This document shows, piece after piece, positions 1-6,209 of a DNA stretch of 10,616 nt. Each line of letters starts with the position of its first letter. The stretch's first letter is position 1. The notes under the pieces are model-generated. The model had not been told where the DNA came from. It worked only from the letters and a program-made list of their open reading frames with translations, and did no database searches. The translations under genes were made by a program, and so were the position numbers. Source of the stretch: an uncultured Chthoniobacterales bacterium (GTDB lineage: Bacteria > Verrucomicrobiota > Verrucomicrobiia > Chthoniobacterales > UBA10450); the NCBI GenBank assembly GCA_955652155.1, contig CATPAT010000064.1, positions 1-10,616 of the forward strand. Reading direction: 5' to 3'.

Positions 1-375
1 CACTTCGCGCAAACCGCACAGTTCCTTTACGTCGCCGACGCGCTCGGCCACGCGGCGATGTGGCACGCCTTTGAGCGCGGCACGGTAATCAAGGTATTCC
101 GTTACCCGCATATCATTATAGAGGGGAACATTTTCCGGCATATAACCGAGGCGTGACCGCGCCTGGAGTGATTGCTCGAACACATCGAAGCCCGCAATGG
201 AGGCGCGGCCGGATGTGGCCGGCATGAATCCCGCCAGAATCCGCATGGTCGTGGTTTTGCCCGCGCCGTTCGGACCCAGAAAACCCATGATCTCGCCCTG
301 GCCGACCTCGAAATTCAGATCCCGGATCGCGGTCTGACCCGCGTAACGCTTGGTTAAGTTTTCGACTTTGATCAT
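1..375 (-). CDS. ABC transporter ATP-binding protein, N-terminal part (cut by window edge)
   Basis: This is the ATPase subunit of an ABC transporter, which powers export or membrane remodelling from the cytoplasmic face. Only the first 125 codons are present; the gene continues past the left edge. The ATG lies at 375-373 and the protein opens MIKVENLTKRYAGQTAIRDL, a typical ABC start. The Walker A motif GPNGAGKT is at residues 34-41. The Q-loop region reads GYMPENVPLYNDMRVTEYL, with Glu where many ABC ATPases have Gln. As I recall, this is typical of the ABC-2/GldA-like (CcmA-type) export branch. The signature motif, Walker B and H-loop lie outside the window. It is downstream of the htrA-like gene on the same strand with a 60-bp gap, so the two may be co-transcribed. 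No clear Shine-Dalgarno precedes the ATG. The ABC ATPase call is firm; the substrate is unknown. Confidence 0.93.
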   Translation of the reverse strand, partial: MIKVENLTKRYAGQTAIRDLNFEVGQGEIMGFLGPNGAGKTTTMRILAGFMPATSGRASIAGFDVFEQSLQARSRLGYMPENVPLYNDMRVTEYLDYRAALKGVPHRRVAERVGDVKELCGLREV

Positions 376-435
376 TCTGAAATCATTTGATGAGACAACT
401 GAGCCATTAATGCGTTGCCAAAAATTTCTCGTCTG

Positions 436-1593
436 TCAACGGGCGGCTAGCGTGACGGTCTCGAGTCGCCTTCCGGCGCCACCCGCGCGGACAACGCCCA
501 CTGTGAAATCGACACTGGTTCCGCTACTGGCGCGGCCGAGCAGGTTCTCAATATCCTTCACTGAACTCACGTCGTGCTTGCCGACGCGGTAAATCACCAG
601 GCCCCGCTCGATCCCTGCTTCTTCGGCCGGACTATTTGGTTCGACCGCGCTGATCAGAACACCGTGCCCTGGCTCATAACCGAGCGCGTCCGTTAGTTCC
701 TCGTTCAAATCCTGCAATTGCACCCCAAACATCCGCTCGGCGCTGGAGGTCGATGTTTCGTCGGCTGCCGGCTGATTTTTCCCTCCGGGATGTTTCTCAG
801 CGAACGCTTTGAAATTCTTCACACTGTCGCGCACGACATCGGCCGGGATGGCGAATCCAAGTCCTTGTGTCGGGACGCCTTGGGGGGTGAAAGCCATTTT
901 CGCGGAACTAATTCCAACGAGCCGCCCCGAAATATCGATCACCGGCCCGCCACTGTTTCCGGGGTTAATTGCCGCGTCCGTTTGCACCAGGTTTTTGTAG
1001 TCCATGTTCTCGATACTGATGTCGCGCTTGGTCGCGCTCAACACGCCCCGGCTGATCGAGCTGCCGTAGCCGACCGCGTTGCCGACGACGAGGACCGTTT
1101 CGCCTAACAGGTTCGGCGAAATGTTGTCTAGGTTGATGAACGGAAATGAATCTTTCGAATCAATCTTGATGAACGCGAGGTCCATCTTGTCATCGCCGGT
1201 GATGTAATGCGCGTTGTAAGTCTTGCCGTTGTTGGTCGTTACTTGGATCTTCAAGTCGGCCGCGCGCGCGACCACGTGCTGATTGGTCACAATATACCCG
1301 GCTGGGTCCACAATGAACCCGGAACCGAGACTTTGCAGCGTTTGCCGGATCTCCCGCGGACGTCCCCGGTAATAACCGAAAAATTGCGCGTAAAAATCTT
1401 CGATCGGATCGCGGACGCTCCGCCGGATCACGCGCTCGGTGTTAATATTGACGACGGCCGGCAAGACCTTCGCAACTGCCAGCACAGCGGGCTCAGCCGC
1501 CGGATCGGCCTGGGCCAGGCAAGATGTCGATCTTACCAGCGTTAGTACGGCGGCGACGATCGGCGCGGGCCAAATTTTTCCATGAACTCCCAT
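436..1593 (-). CDS. HtrA/Deg-family periplasmic serine protease with one PDZ domain
   Basis: This is a trypsin-like (S1C) protease of 385 residues that probably degrades or processes misfolded envelope proteins. The N-terminus looks like a signal peptide: hydrophobic residues about 8-20, then SCLAQA before Asp30, a plausible signal peptidase I site. The catalytic triad is visible as His106 in TNQHVV, Asp138 in DKMDLAFIKI and Ser214 in NPGNSGGPV. The oxyanion region follows the usual HtrA pattern (QTDAAINPGNSGGP). A linker rich in Pro, Ala and Ser at about 270-286 leads to a single C-terminal PDZ domain (about 287-383, with GVLISAVEPNSPAEEAGI). One PDZ domain resembles DegS/HtrA2-type proteins more than the two-PDZ DegP/DegQ, but the signal peptide looks cleavable rather than a membrane anchor. 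The gene is divergent from sucA and lies just upstream of the ABC ATPase. No Shine-Dalgarno is evident. The family call is firm; the exact subtype is not. Confidence 0.92.
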   Translation of the reverse strand: MGVHGKIWPAPIVAAVLTLVRSTSCLAQADPAAEPAVLAVAKVLPAVVNINTERVIRRSVRDPIEDFYAQFFGYYRGRPREIRQTLQSLGSGFIVDPAGYIVTNQHVVARAADLKIQVTTNNGKTYNAHYITGDDKMDLAFIKIDSKDSFPFINLDNISPNLLGETVLVVGNAVGYGSSISRGVLSATKRDISIENMDYKNLVQTDAAINPGNSGGPVIDISGRLVGISSAKMAFTPQGVPTQGLGFAIPADVVRDSVKNFKAFAEKHPGGKNQPAADETSTSSAERMFGVQLQDLNEELTDALGYEPGHGVLISAVEPNSPAEEAGIERGLVIYRVGKHDVSSVKDIENLLGRASSGTSVDFTVGVVRAGGAGRRLETVTLAAR

Positions 1594-1706
1594 TTGTGCG
1601 GTGCAAGTAACGAAGCTGCCTCCGCACTGTCAACTTGATGGAAACTGTAGCCGAAGGGCCCCAGAGCACTTGCCGCTCGGCGCAATCGTCCGAGATTAAA
1701 TGTGCC
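1594..1706. promoter_or_regulatory. Divergent intergenic region between htrA-like gene and sucA
   Basis: These 113 bp separate two divergent genes and must carry promoters for both if sucA starts at 1707. On the minus strand a perfect TTGACA lies at 1633-1628, but the hexamer at the correct spacing is a poor -10 match. No convincing promoter is visible for sucA, and I see no clear operator palindrome. The regulatory role follows from gene layout only. Confidence 0.4.
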
Positions 1707-4457
1707 ATGCGCACGTCCATTGCCGCTCGAGCTAATCTGGAACTGATCGACCAGAATTATCAGCGCTGGCAGGAGGATCCCGCGTCGGTTGATCCAAGCT
1801 GGGCGGCATTTTTTGAGGGATTCGAGCTGGGCAATTTGCCGCAGCGAAATGGCGCTGCTGCTACCGCGGCGCAGCGTCCAGGTGTGCGCGAAAGTCCGCT
1901 TCAGACGCGGATCGACGGGCTGGTTTATGCGTATCGAACGTTAGGCCACACTATCGCGCGGGTGAATCCGTTGGCGGAAAAACGCCCGGAAAATCCGCAG
2001 CTCACACTGCGCGAACTCGGTTTTAGCGAAAAGGACCTCGATCTTCGCGTCTCCTCAAAATTCTTCCACGATAATGAAGAGATGACGTTGCGCGAGATGA
2101 TCGCGCGTCTGCAAAAAATCTACGCGGACTCGATCGGCGCCGAGTTCATGCACATTCAGAACACGCGGATGCGCAATTGGGTGTTGCACCGGCTCGAATC
2201 GCGCGCCGACAAACATTCGACGGCGCGACAGGTCAAAATCGCCCTCTTGCGTGCGTTGATGGAAGCCGAGTCGTTCGAAGTTTTTCTGCACTCGCGTTAC
2301 GTCGGACAGAAGCGCTTTTCGCTCCAGGGCGCGGAATCGCTGATGGTGATTCTCGATAGCATTCTGCACAAATGTCCGACCGCGGGCGTCGAGGAAATTT
2401 GCATGGGCATGTCGCATCGCGGCCGGCTCAACGTGCTCGCGAATTTTTTGAAGAAATCACTTCGCGTCATATTTACCGAGTTCAGTGAGAATTACGTTCC
2501 CGAGCTGGTCGCCGGTGATGGCGACGTAAAATATCATCTTGGTTACCACACCGTCCGAAAACTTTCCGCCGGCGCTGAAGTCGAAATTCGTCTCTCGGCA
2601 AATCCAAGTCATCTCGACGCGGTTGATCCCGTGGTCGAAGGAACCGCGCGTGCGCGGCAACGCATTCGCGGCGACACCGAGCATCGGCGCAAAGTTTTGC
2701 CGCTCTTGCTTCATGGCGACGCGGCTTTCGCGGGACAGGGGATCGTTGCCGAAACATTGAACATGTCTCAACTGCACGGTTACGGAACTGGTGGCACGGT
2801 GCACGTGGTTGTGAACAATCAGATCGGTTTCACCACCATTCCCGAAGATGCGCGCTCGTCGATGTATGCCACCGACATCGCCAAGATGATTGAGGTGCCG
2901 ATCTTTCACGTGAACGGCGACGATCCACTCGCGTGCATGCAGGTCAGCCAGCTCGCGCTCGATTTTCGCCAGGAATTTGGCCGGGACATCGTGATCGACA
3001 TGTATTGTTACCGCCGCTTCGGGCACAACGAAGGGGACGAGCCCGCGTTCACTCAACCCGATCTTTACGCGAAGATCGACAAGCATCCGTCGGTTGCGCA
3101 GTTGTACAAGCGCGAGCTGCTCGAATCCGGCGCAATGACGGACGACGATGCGGCCTCGCTCGAAACGGAATTCGGTCTCCGCCTCGAAATGACGCTCGAC
3201 GACGTCAAAGCGATCGAAAAGCAGAAAGCGAATGAGCAGGCGAAGTTCAAGGAATCATCCGCCGTATTCCAGCCGGAGTACACCAGTTCGCCGGTCTCGA
3301 CCGCGATCAATCCAAAGGAGCTGAAGACGATTGTCGATGCGCTCACGCGTGTGCCGGACGATTTCAACGTTCAGCCGAAGATCAAACGCATCGTGCTCGA
3401 GCATCGCCGGAAAGTCTTTGAAAACGGCGGGGCTTACGAATGGCATTACGCCGAACTGCTCGCGTTTGGTGCGCTCCTTCTCGAAGGAACGCCGGTGCGC
3501 TTGTCCGGTCAGGACAGCGCCCGCGGAACTTTCAGCACACGGCACGCGATTCTTTACGACGCAAAAACCGGCGCGCCTTATGTGCCGCTGATGCATCTCG
3601 CTGAAAAGCAGGAGCGTATTTGCATCTACAACAGTTTGCTCTCGGAAGCCGCTGTCCTCGGTTTCGATTACGGTTATTCGCTCGATTATCCGAGCATGCT
3701 TTGCTTGTGGGAAGCCCAGTTCGGAGATTTCTCGAATGGCGCGCAAACCATCGTCGACCAATTCATCGTTTCGGCTGAATCGAAATGGCAGCGGCCGAGC
3801 GGGATCGTGTTGCTGCTGCCCCACGGCTACGAAGGACAGGGCCCCGAACATTCCAGTGGCCGCCTCGAACGCTTTCTTCAACTTTGTGCCGAGGACAATA
3901 TTCAGGTCTGCAATCTAACTACGTCGGCGCAGTACTTTCACTTGCTCCGTCGACAAATGAAGCGCGATTTCATCAAACCGCTCGTGATCATGACGCCGAA
4001 GAGTTTGTTGCGCGCCGAATTTGCGTCGTCGGCTGCGAAAGACTTTACCAGTGGAAAATTCGAGGAAATTCTCGGTTCTCCCGAAGTTGGACCGGCCAAC
4101 AAAATGAAACGCGTCATTCTTTGTTCCGGCAAAATTTACTACGACCTGATCAATTACCGCGCGGAAAAGAAGATCGACGACGCCGCTATCATTCGAATCG
4201 AGCAGCTTTATCCGCTGCACGAAACGAAATTGAAATCGATGATGAAAGGTTTTCCGAAAACGATAGGAATCGTCTGGTGCCAGGAAGAACCAGAGAATAT
4301 GGGCGGATGGAGTTTCATCGAGCCGCGTTTGCGTAAACTTTTCGAACGCGAAATCGCTTATGCCGGTCGCGATGCCAGCGCCAGCCCTGCCGTTGGCTCG
4401 CTCGTACGACACAAACGAGAACAAGCCTGCGTCGTTGCCGACGCCTTCAAGGTTTGA
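1707..4457 (+). CDS. sucA: 2-oxoglutarate dehydrogenase E1 component (ThDP-dependent)
   Basis: This E1 subunit decarboxylates 2-oxoglutarate with thiamine diphosphate and passes the succinyl group to the lipoyl arm of SucB. I place the start at ATG 1707 (916 residues). From there the protein begins MRTSIAARANLELIDQNYQR, matching the usual E1 N-terminus that docks E2. The frame is also open from TTG 1635/ATG 1638, but those 23-24 extra residues look non-native. Neither start has a strong Shine-Dalgarno. Family motifs appear in order: MGMSHRGR (233-240), SANPSHLDAVDPVVEG, HGDAAFAGQG (336-345, ThDP/Mg region), NNQIGFTT (370-377), VNGDDPLA, RRFGHNEGDEP (436-446), SGQDSARGTFS (600-610), the FGDFSNGAQ region and WCQEEPENMGGW near the end. 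The length is close to the roughly 930 residues usual for the family. It is first in the sucA-sucB-lpdA cluster. Confidence 0.96.
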   Translation: MRTSIAARANLELIDQNYQRWQEDPASVDPSWAAFFEGFELGNLPQRNGAAATAAQRPGVRESPLQTRIDGLVYAYRTLGHTIARVNPLAEKRPENPQLTLRELGFSEKDLDLRVSSKFFHDNEEMTLREMIARLQKIYADSIGAEFMHIQNTRMRNWVLHRLESRADKHSTARQVKIALLRALMEAESFEVFLHSRYVGQKRFSLQGAESLMVILDSILHKCPTAGVEEICMGMSHRGRLNVLANFLKKSLRVIFTEFSENYVPELVAGDGDVKYHLGYHTVRKLSAGAEVEIRLSANPSHLDAVDPVVEGTARARQRIRGDTEHRRKVLPLLLHGDAAFAGQGIVAETLNMSQLHGYGTGGTVHVVVNNQIGFTTIPEDARSSMYATDIAKMIEVPIFHVNGDDPLACMQVSQLALDFRQEFGRDIVIDMYCYRRFGHNEGDEPAFTQPDLYAKIDKHPSVAQLYKRELLESGAMTDDDAASLETEFGLRLEMTLDDVKAIEKQKANEQAKFKESSAVFQPEYTSSPVSTAINPKELKTIVDALTRVPDDFNVQPKIKRIVLEHRRKVFENGGAYEWHYAELLAFGALLLEGTPVRLSGQDSARGTFSTRHAILYDAKTGAPYVPLMHLAEKQERICIYNSLLSEAAVLGFDYGYSLDYPSMLCLWEAQFGDFSNGAQTIVDQFIVSAESKWQRPSGIVLLLPHGYEGQGPEHSSGRLERFLQLCAEDNIQVCNLTTSAQYFHLLRRQMKRDFIKPLVIMTPKSLLRAEFASSAAKDFTSGKFEEILGSPEVGPANKMKRVILCSGKIYYDLINYRAEKKIDDAAIIRIEQLYPLHETKLKSMMKGFPKTIGIVWCQEEPENMGGWSFIEPRLRKLFEREIAYAGRDASASPAVGSLVRHKREQACVVADAFKV

Positions 4458-4535
4458 CGTCGTAGCTGCTATCCTCACCGGCAGTTGAAAATCTTCCGTT
4501 CGACCAGCAACGCGCTTTGCGCTTAGTTAGGCGCG

Positions 4536-5780
4536 GTGAGCGTCGAAGTAAAAATTCCAGCCGTTGGCGAATCGATCACGAGCGGAATCGTTTCGGTCTG
4601 GCACAAGAAATCGGGCGATTTCGTCAATGCCGGTGACGCGCTCTTCACTCTTGAGACTGACAAGGTTTCGACTGAGATCGCGGCCGAAACATCCGGCGTG
4701 CTCGACACGATTGTTCCTGAAGGCCAGGAGGTAAAAATCGGCGAAGTCGTCGCCACGATCGACGATTCGAAGAAAGCGCCCGCAGCCAAGCCCCCAGAAG
4801 AGAAAGCCCCTGCAAAATCCGAGACGAAAGCGGCCGCCCCTCCCAAAGAAAAATCTGCCGATGCGAAAACTGCCAGTCCGGCTCGGACTCTGTCGCCGGC
4901 TGTTCGTCGTATTGTCGACGAAGAACATCTCGACCCAGAGAAAATTTCAGGGACCGGTCCGGCCGGACGCCTGACAAAAGCGGACGCGCTCACGGCCGCA
5001 CAAAATCGCGGTGCGAGTGAGAAAAAGATCGACATCGAGCCCGCCACGGCGGGTTCGTCCGTTGGCGGACAATCGGCCGATGGCCGGTTCGTTCGGAAAA
5101 AGATGTCGCCGTTGCGCCGGAAAATCGCGGCGCAGCTGGTAATGGCGCAGCACACGGCCGCGATTCTGACCACATTTAACGAATGCGACATGAGCGCAGT
5201 TCAGGAATTGCGCGCAAAGTCTCAAGAAGCGTTCACGAAAAAGCACGGCGTGAAGCTGGGGTTCATGTCGTTCTTCATCAAAGCATCGGTCGAAGCGCTC
5301 AAGGCCGTGCCGGTGGTCAACGGACGGATCGAAGACGAGGATTTCATCCAAAACAATTTCTACGACATCGGCGTTGCAGTTGGAACGGAGCGCGGATTGG
5401 TCGTGCCGATTGTGCGCGATGCCGACAAAAAATCATTCGCCGATCTCGAGCGCGACATTGCGACCTACGCGACAAAAGCGCGTGAAGGGAAATTGAAGAT
5501 CGAGGATTTGACCGGCGGCACGTTTACGATTTCAAACGGCGGCGTTTACGGCTCGCTCTTGAGCACGCCCATTGTGAATCCGCCCCAAAGCGGAATTCTC
5601 GGTATGCACAAAATTATGCCACGACCAATCGCGGTCGATGGCAAAGTGGAAGTGCGCCCGATGATGTATCTCGCGCTCAGTTACGATCATCGCGCGATTG
5701 ACGGCAAGGAAGCCGTGTCGTTTCTGATTAAAGTGAAAGAAGGCATCGAGGACCCAAAGAAGTTGCCGCTGGATTTTTAA
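4536..5780 (+). CDS. sucB: Dihydrolipoyllysine succinyltransferase, E2 of 2-oxoglutarate dehydrogenase
   Basis: This E2 core enzyme moves the succinyl group from its lipoyl arm to CoA. It has 414 residues. The lipoyl domain spans about 1-76 with the lipoylated Lys43 in ETDKVSTE. A flexible Ala/Pro/Lys-rich linker (about 77-117) follows. The peripheral subunit-binding domain covers about 118-152 (LSPAVRRIVDEEHLDPEKI...GTGPAGRLTKAD). The catalytic acyltransferase domain runs from about 185 to the end, with His385 and Asp389 in SYDHRAIDG. The ending KKLPLDF is similar to other SucB proteins. The start is GTG 4536; a weak AGG lies at 4529-4531, and MSVEVKIPAVGES is the standard E2 opening. The gene is 78 bp downstream of sucA. 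Its TAA stop is immediately followed by the GIY-YIG cassette. A pyruvate dehydrogenase E2 is an alternative, but pairing with sucA makes that unlikely. Confidence 0.95.
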   Translation: MSVEVKIPAVGESITSGIVSVWHKKSGDFVNAGDALFTLETDKVSTEIAAETSGVLDTIVPEGQEVKIGEVVATIDDSKKAPAAKPPEEKAPAKSETKAAAPPKEKSADAKTASPARTLSPAVRRIVDEEHLDPEKISGTGPAGRLTKADALTAAQNRGASEKKIDIEPATAGSSVGGQSADGRFVRKKMSPLRRKIAAQLVMAQHTAAILTTFNECDMSAVQELRAKSQEAFTKKHGVKLGFMSFFIKASVEALKAVPVVNGRIEDEDFIQNNFYDIGVAVGTERGLVVPIVRDADKKSFADLERDIATYATKAREGKLKIEDLTGGTFTISNGGVYGSLLSTPIVNPPQSGILGMHKIMPRPIAVDGKVEVRPMMYLALSYDHRAIDGKEAVSFLIKVKEGIEDPKKLPLDF

Positions 5781-5791
5781 TGTTCACTTTC

Positions 5792-5820
5792 TGTCATGTT
5801 GAGCAGAGCGAAACATCTCT
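5792..5820 (+). repeat. Left inverted hairpin repeat of the GIY-YIG cassette
   Basis: This 29-nt unit begins TGTCATGTTGAGC. Internally, ATGTT (5796-5800) pairs with AACAT (5812-5816) around an 11-nt loop GAGCAGAGCGA. It has no T-tract, so it is a poor intrinsic terminator. It starts 12 bp after the sucB stop. The partner copy lies at 6172-6200 in opposite orientation. Confidence 0.75.
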
Positions 5821-5835
5821 GACTCCTCCAATCGC

Positions 5836-6111
5836 ATGCGCGATCACGACTACTGGGTGTACATTTTAACCAACAAACATCGCACGACTTTGTATATCGG
5901 TATGACGAATGACTTGCAGCTCCGCTTGTGGCAGCACAGATGGGGAGAGAAGAGCGGCTTCGCGAAACGCTATCACTTAAACCGACTGGTTTGGTTTGAG
6001 CACTTTCGCGACGTAAACGACGCTATCGCATGCGAGAAGAGATTAAAAGGTTGGCCGCGGAGCCGAAAAATTGCGCTATCGAAAAAACAAATCCACATTG
6101 GCTGGATCTGA
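5836..6111 (+). CDS. Small GIY-YIG nuclease-family protein, C-terminus frameshifted
   Basis: This is a 91-residue stand-alone GIY-YIG domain protein of the small putative endonuclease type. Such proteins cut DNA, but the role of this subgroup is not known to me. The first motif is WVYIL (Tyr9), the second LYIGMTNDL (Tyr20-Ile-Gly22). These are followed by Arg30 and His34 in LQLRLWQHR, and by the metal-binding Glu67 in ACEKRLKGW. The usual family ending (ALIEKTNPxW...) is not in this frame. It is encoded in another frame starting at 6078, so one base appears to be missing near 6076-6078. As read, the protein ends SKKQIHIGWI and lacks the C-terminal Asn-containing segment, so it may be inactive. 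No Shine-Dalgarno precedes ATG 5836. It is flanked by inverted repeats and co-oriented with the surrounding operon. Confidence 0.85.
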   Translation: MRDHDYWVYILTNKHRTTLYIGMTNDLQLRLWQHRWGEKSGFAKRYHLNRLVWFEHFRDVNDAIACEKRLKGWPRSRKIALSKKQIHIGWI

Positions 6112-6197
6112 GTGAAGAATGGGAGCACGAGCCCAATGTTCAGGATGCTTGGAATACGGAGGAAATGGTCAAAGATTCTTCGCTCCGCTCAGAATGA
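6078..6197 (+). pseudogene. Displaced C-terminal reading frame of the GIY-YIG gene
   Basis: Read from ATC 6078, the DNA encodes IEKTNPHWLDLSEEW and continues to a TGA at 6195-6197. This is the canonical end of small GIY-YIG proteins, in a frame offset from the upstream part. Joining ...KIAL to IEKTNP requires one added base at about 6077. The last codons (KDSSLRSE) and the stop lie inside the right inverted repeat, so the ancestral gene ended within the repeat. A -1 slip on the A6 run at 6082-6087 would also join the frames, but it would replace IEK with SKK and the site is not a canonical slippery heptamer. Confidence 0.7.
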
Positions 6198-6200
6198 CAT
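6172..6200 (-). repeat. Right inverted hairpin repeat of the GIY-YIG cassette
   Basis: On the minus strand this unit reads TGTCATTCTGAGC onward. ATTCT (6195-6191) pairs with AGAAT (6179-6175) around an 11-nt loop GAGCGGAGCGA. Loop size and position equal those of the left copy, while two of the five stem pairs differ in a compensatory way. It ends 9 bp before the lpdA start codon. Confidence 0.75.
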
Positions 6201-6209
6201 AGCGAACAT

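Larger units (their letters stand above)
5780..6209 (+). mobile_element. Putative GIY-YIG nuclease cassette bounded by inverted hairpin repeats
   Basis: The 430 bp between sucB and lpdA hold one small nuclease gene bracketed by inverted repeats. The core repeats (5792-5820 and 6172-6200) match at 23 of 29 positions when one is reverse-complemented. A further outer match, ATGTTC at 5780-5785 against GAACAT at 6204-6209, may extend the ends right to the sucB stop and the lpdA start. I saw no target-site duplication. From memory, similar GTCAT...TGAGC...GCGAA repeats sit next to small GIY-YIG genes in many environmental genomes. That the cassette is mobile is inference from its layout and its position inside a conserved operon. 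An alternative is that the repeats are independent REP-like elements that happen to flank the gene. Confidence 0.55.

Noticed and set aside
1605..1633. Possible sigma-70 promoter for the htrA-like gene with a perfect TTGACA at 1633-1628
   Set aside because: The hexamers at 17-18 bp spacing (TTACTT/TACTTG) are poor -10 matches, and the implied start site would leave almost no leader; not enough to call.
2457..3086. 209-codon open frame on the minus strand inside sucA
   Set aside because: It lies wholly antisense to a well-conserved E1 gene and its translation shows no family motifs; high GC leaves long antisense frames open.
3255..3881. 208-codon open frame on the minus strand inside sucA
   Set aside because: An antisense shadow of the E1 transketolase domain with no recognisable product.
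4512..4522. GCGC-TTT-GCGC mini-hairpin between sucA and sucB as a terminator
   Set aside because: Only four base pairs and no T-tract; expected by chance at this GC content, and it lies within an operon.
4523..5191. 222-codon open frame on the minus strand opposite sucB
   Set aside because: Its Ala/Ser/Phe-rich, low-complexity translation mirrors the Ala/Pro/Lys linker of SucB on the other strand; a shadow frame.
6081..6087. Programmed -1 frameshift signal (G AAA AAA) in the GIY-YIG gene
   Set aside because: Not a canonical X XXY YYZ heptamer in phase, no nearby stimulatory structure, and a slip would give SKK in place of the expected IEK; a one-base deletion upstream explains the data better.
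6158..6197. GGAGG followed by ATG 6165 as the start of a small gene before lpdA
   Set aside because: Spacing of 2 nt is too short and the frame gives only 10 codons; it is the displaced C-terminal frame of the GIY-YIG gene.
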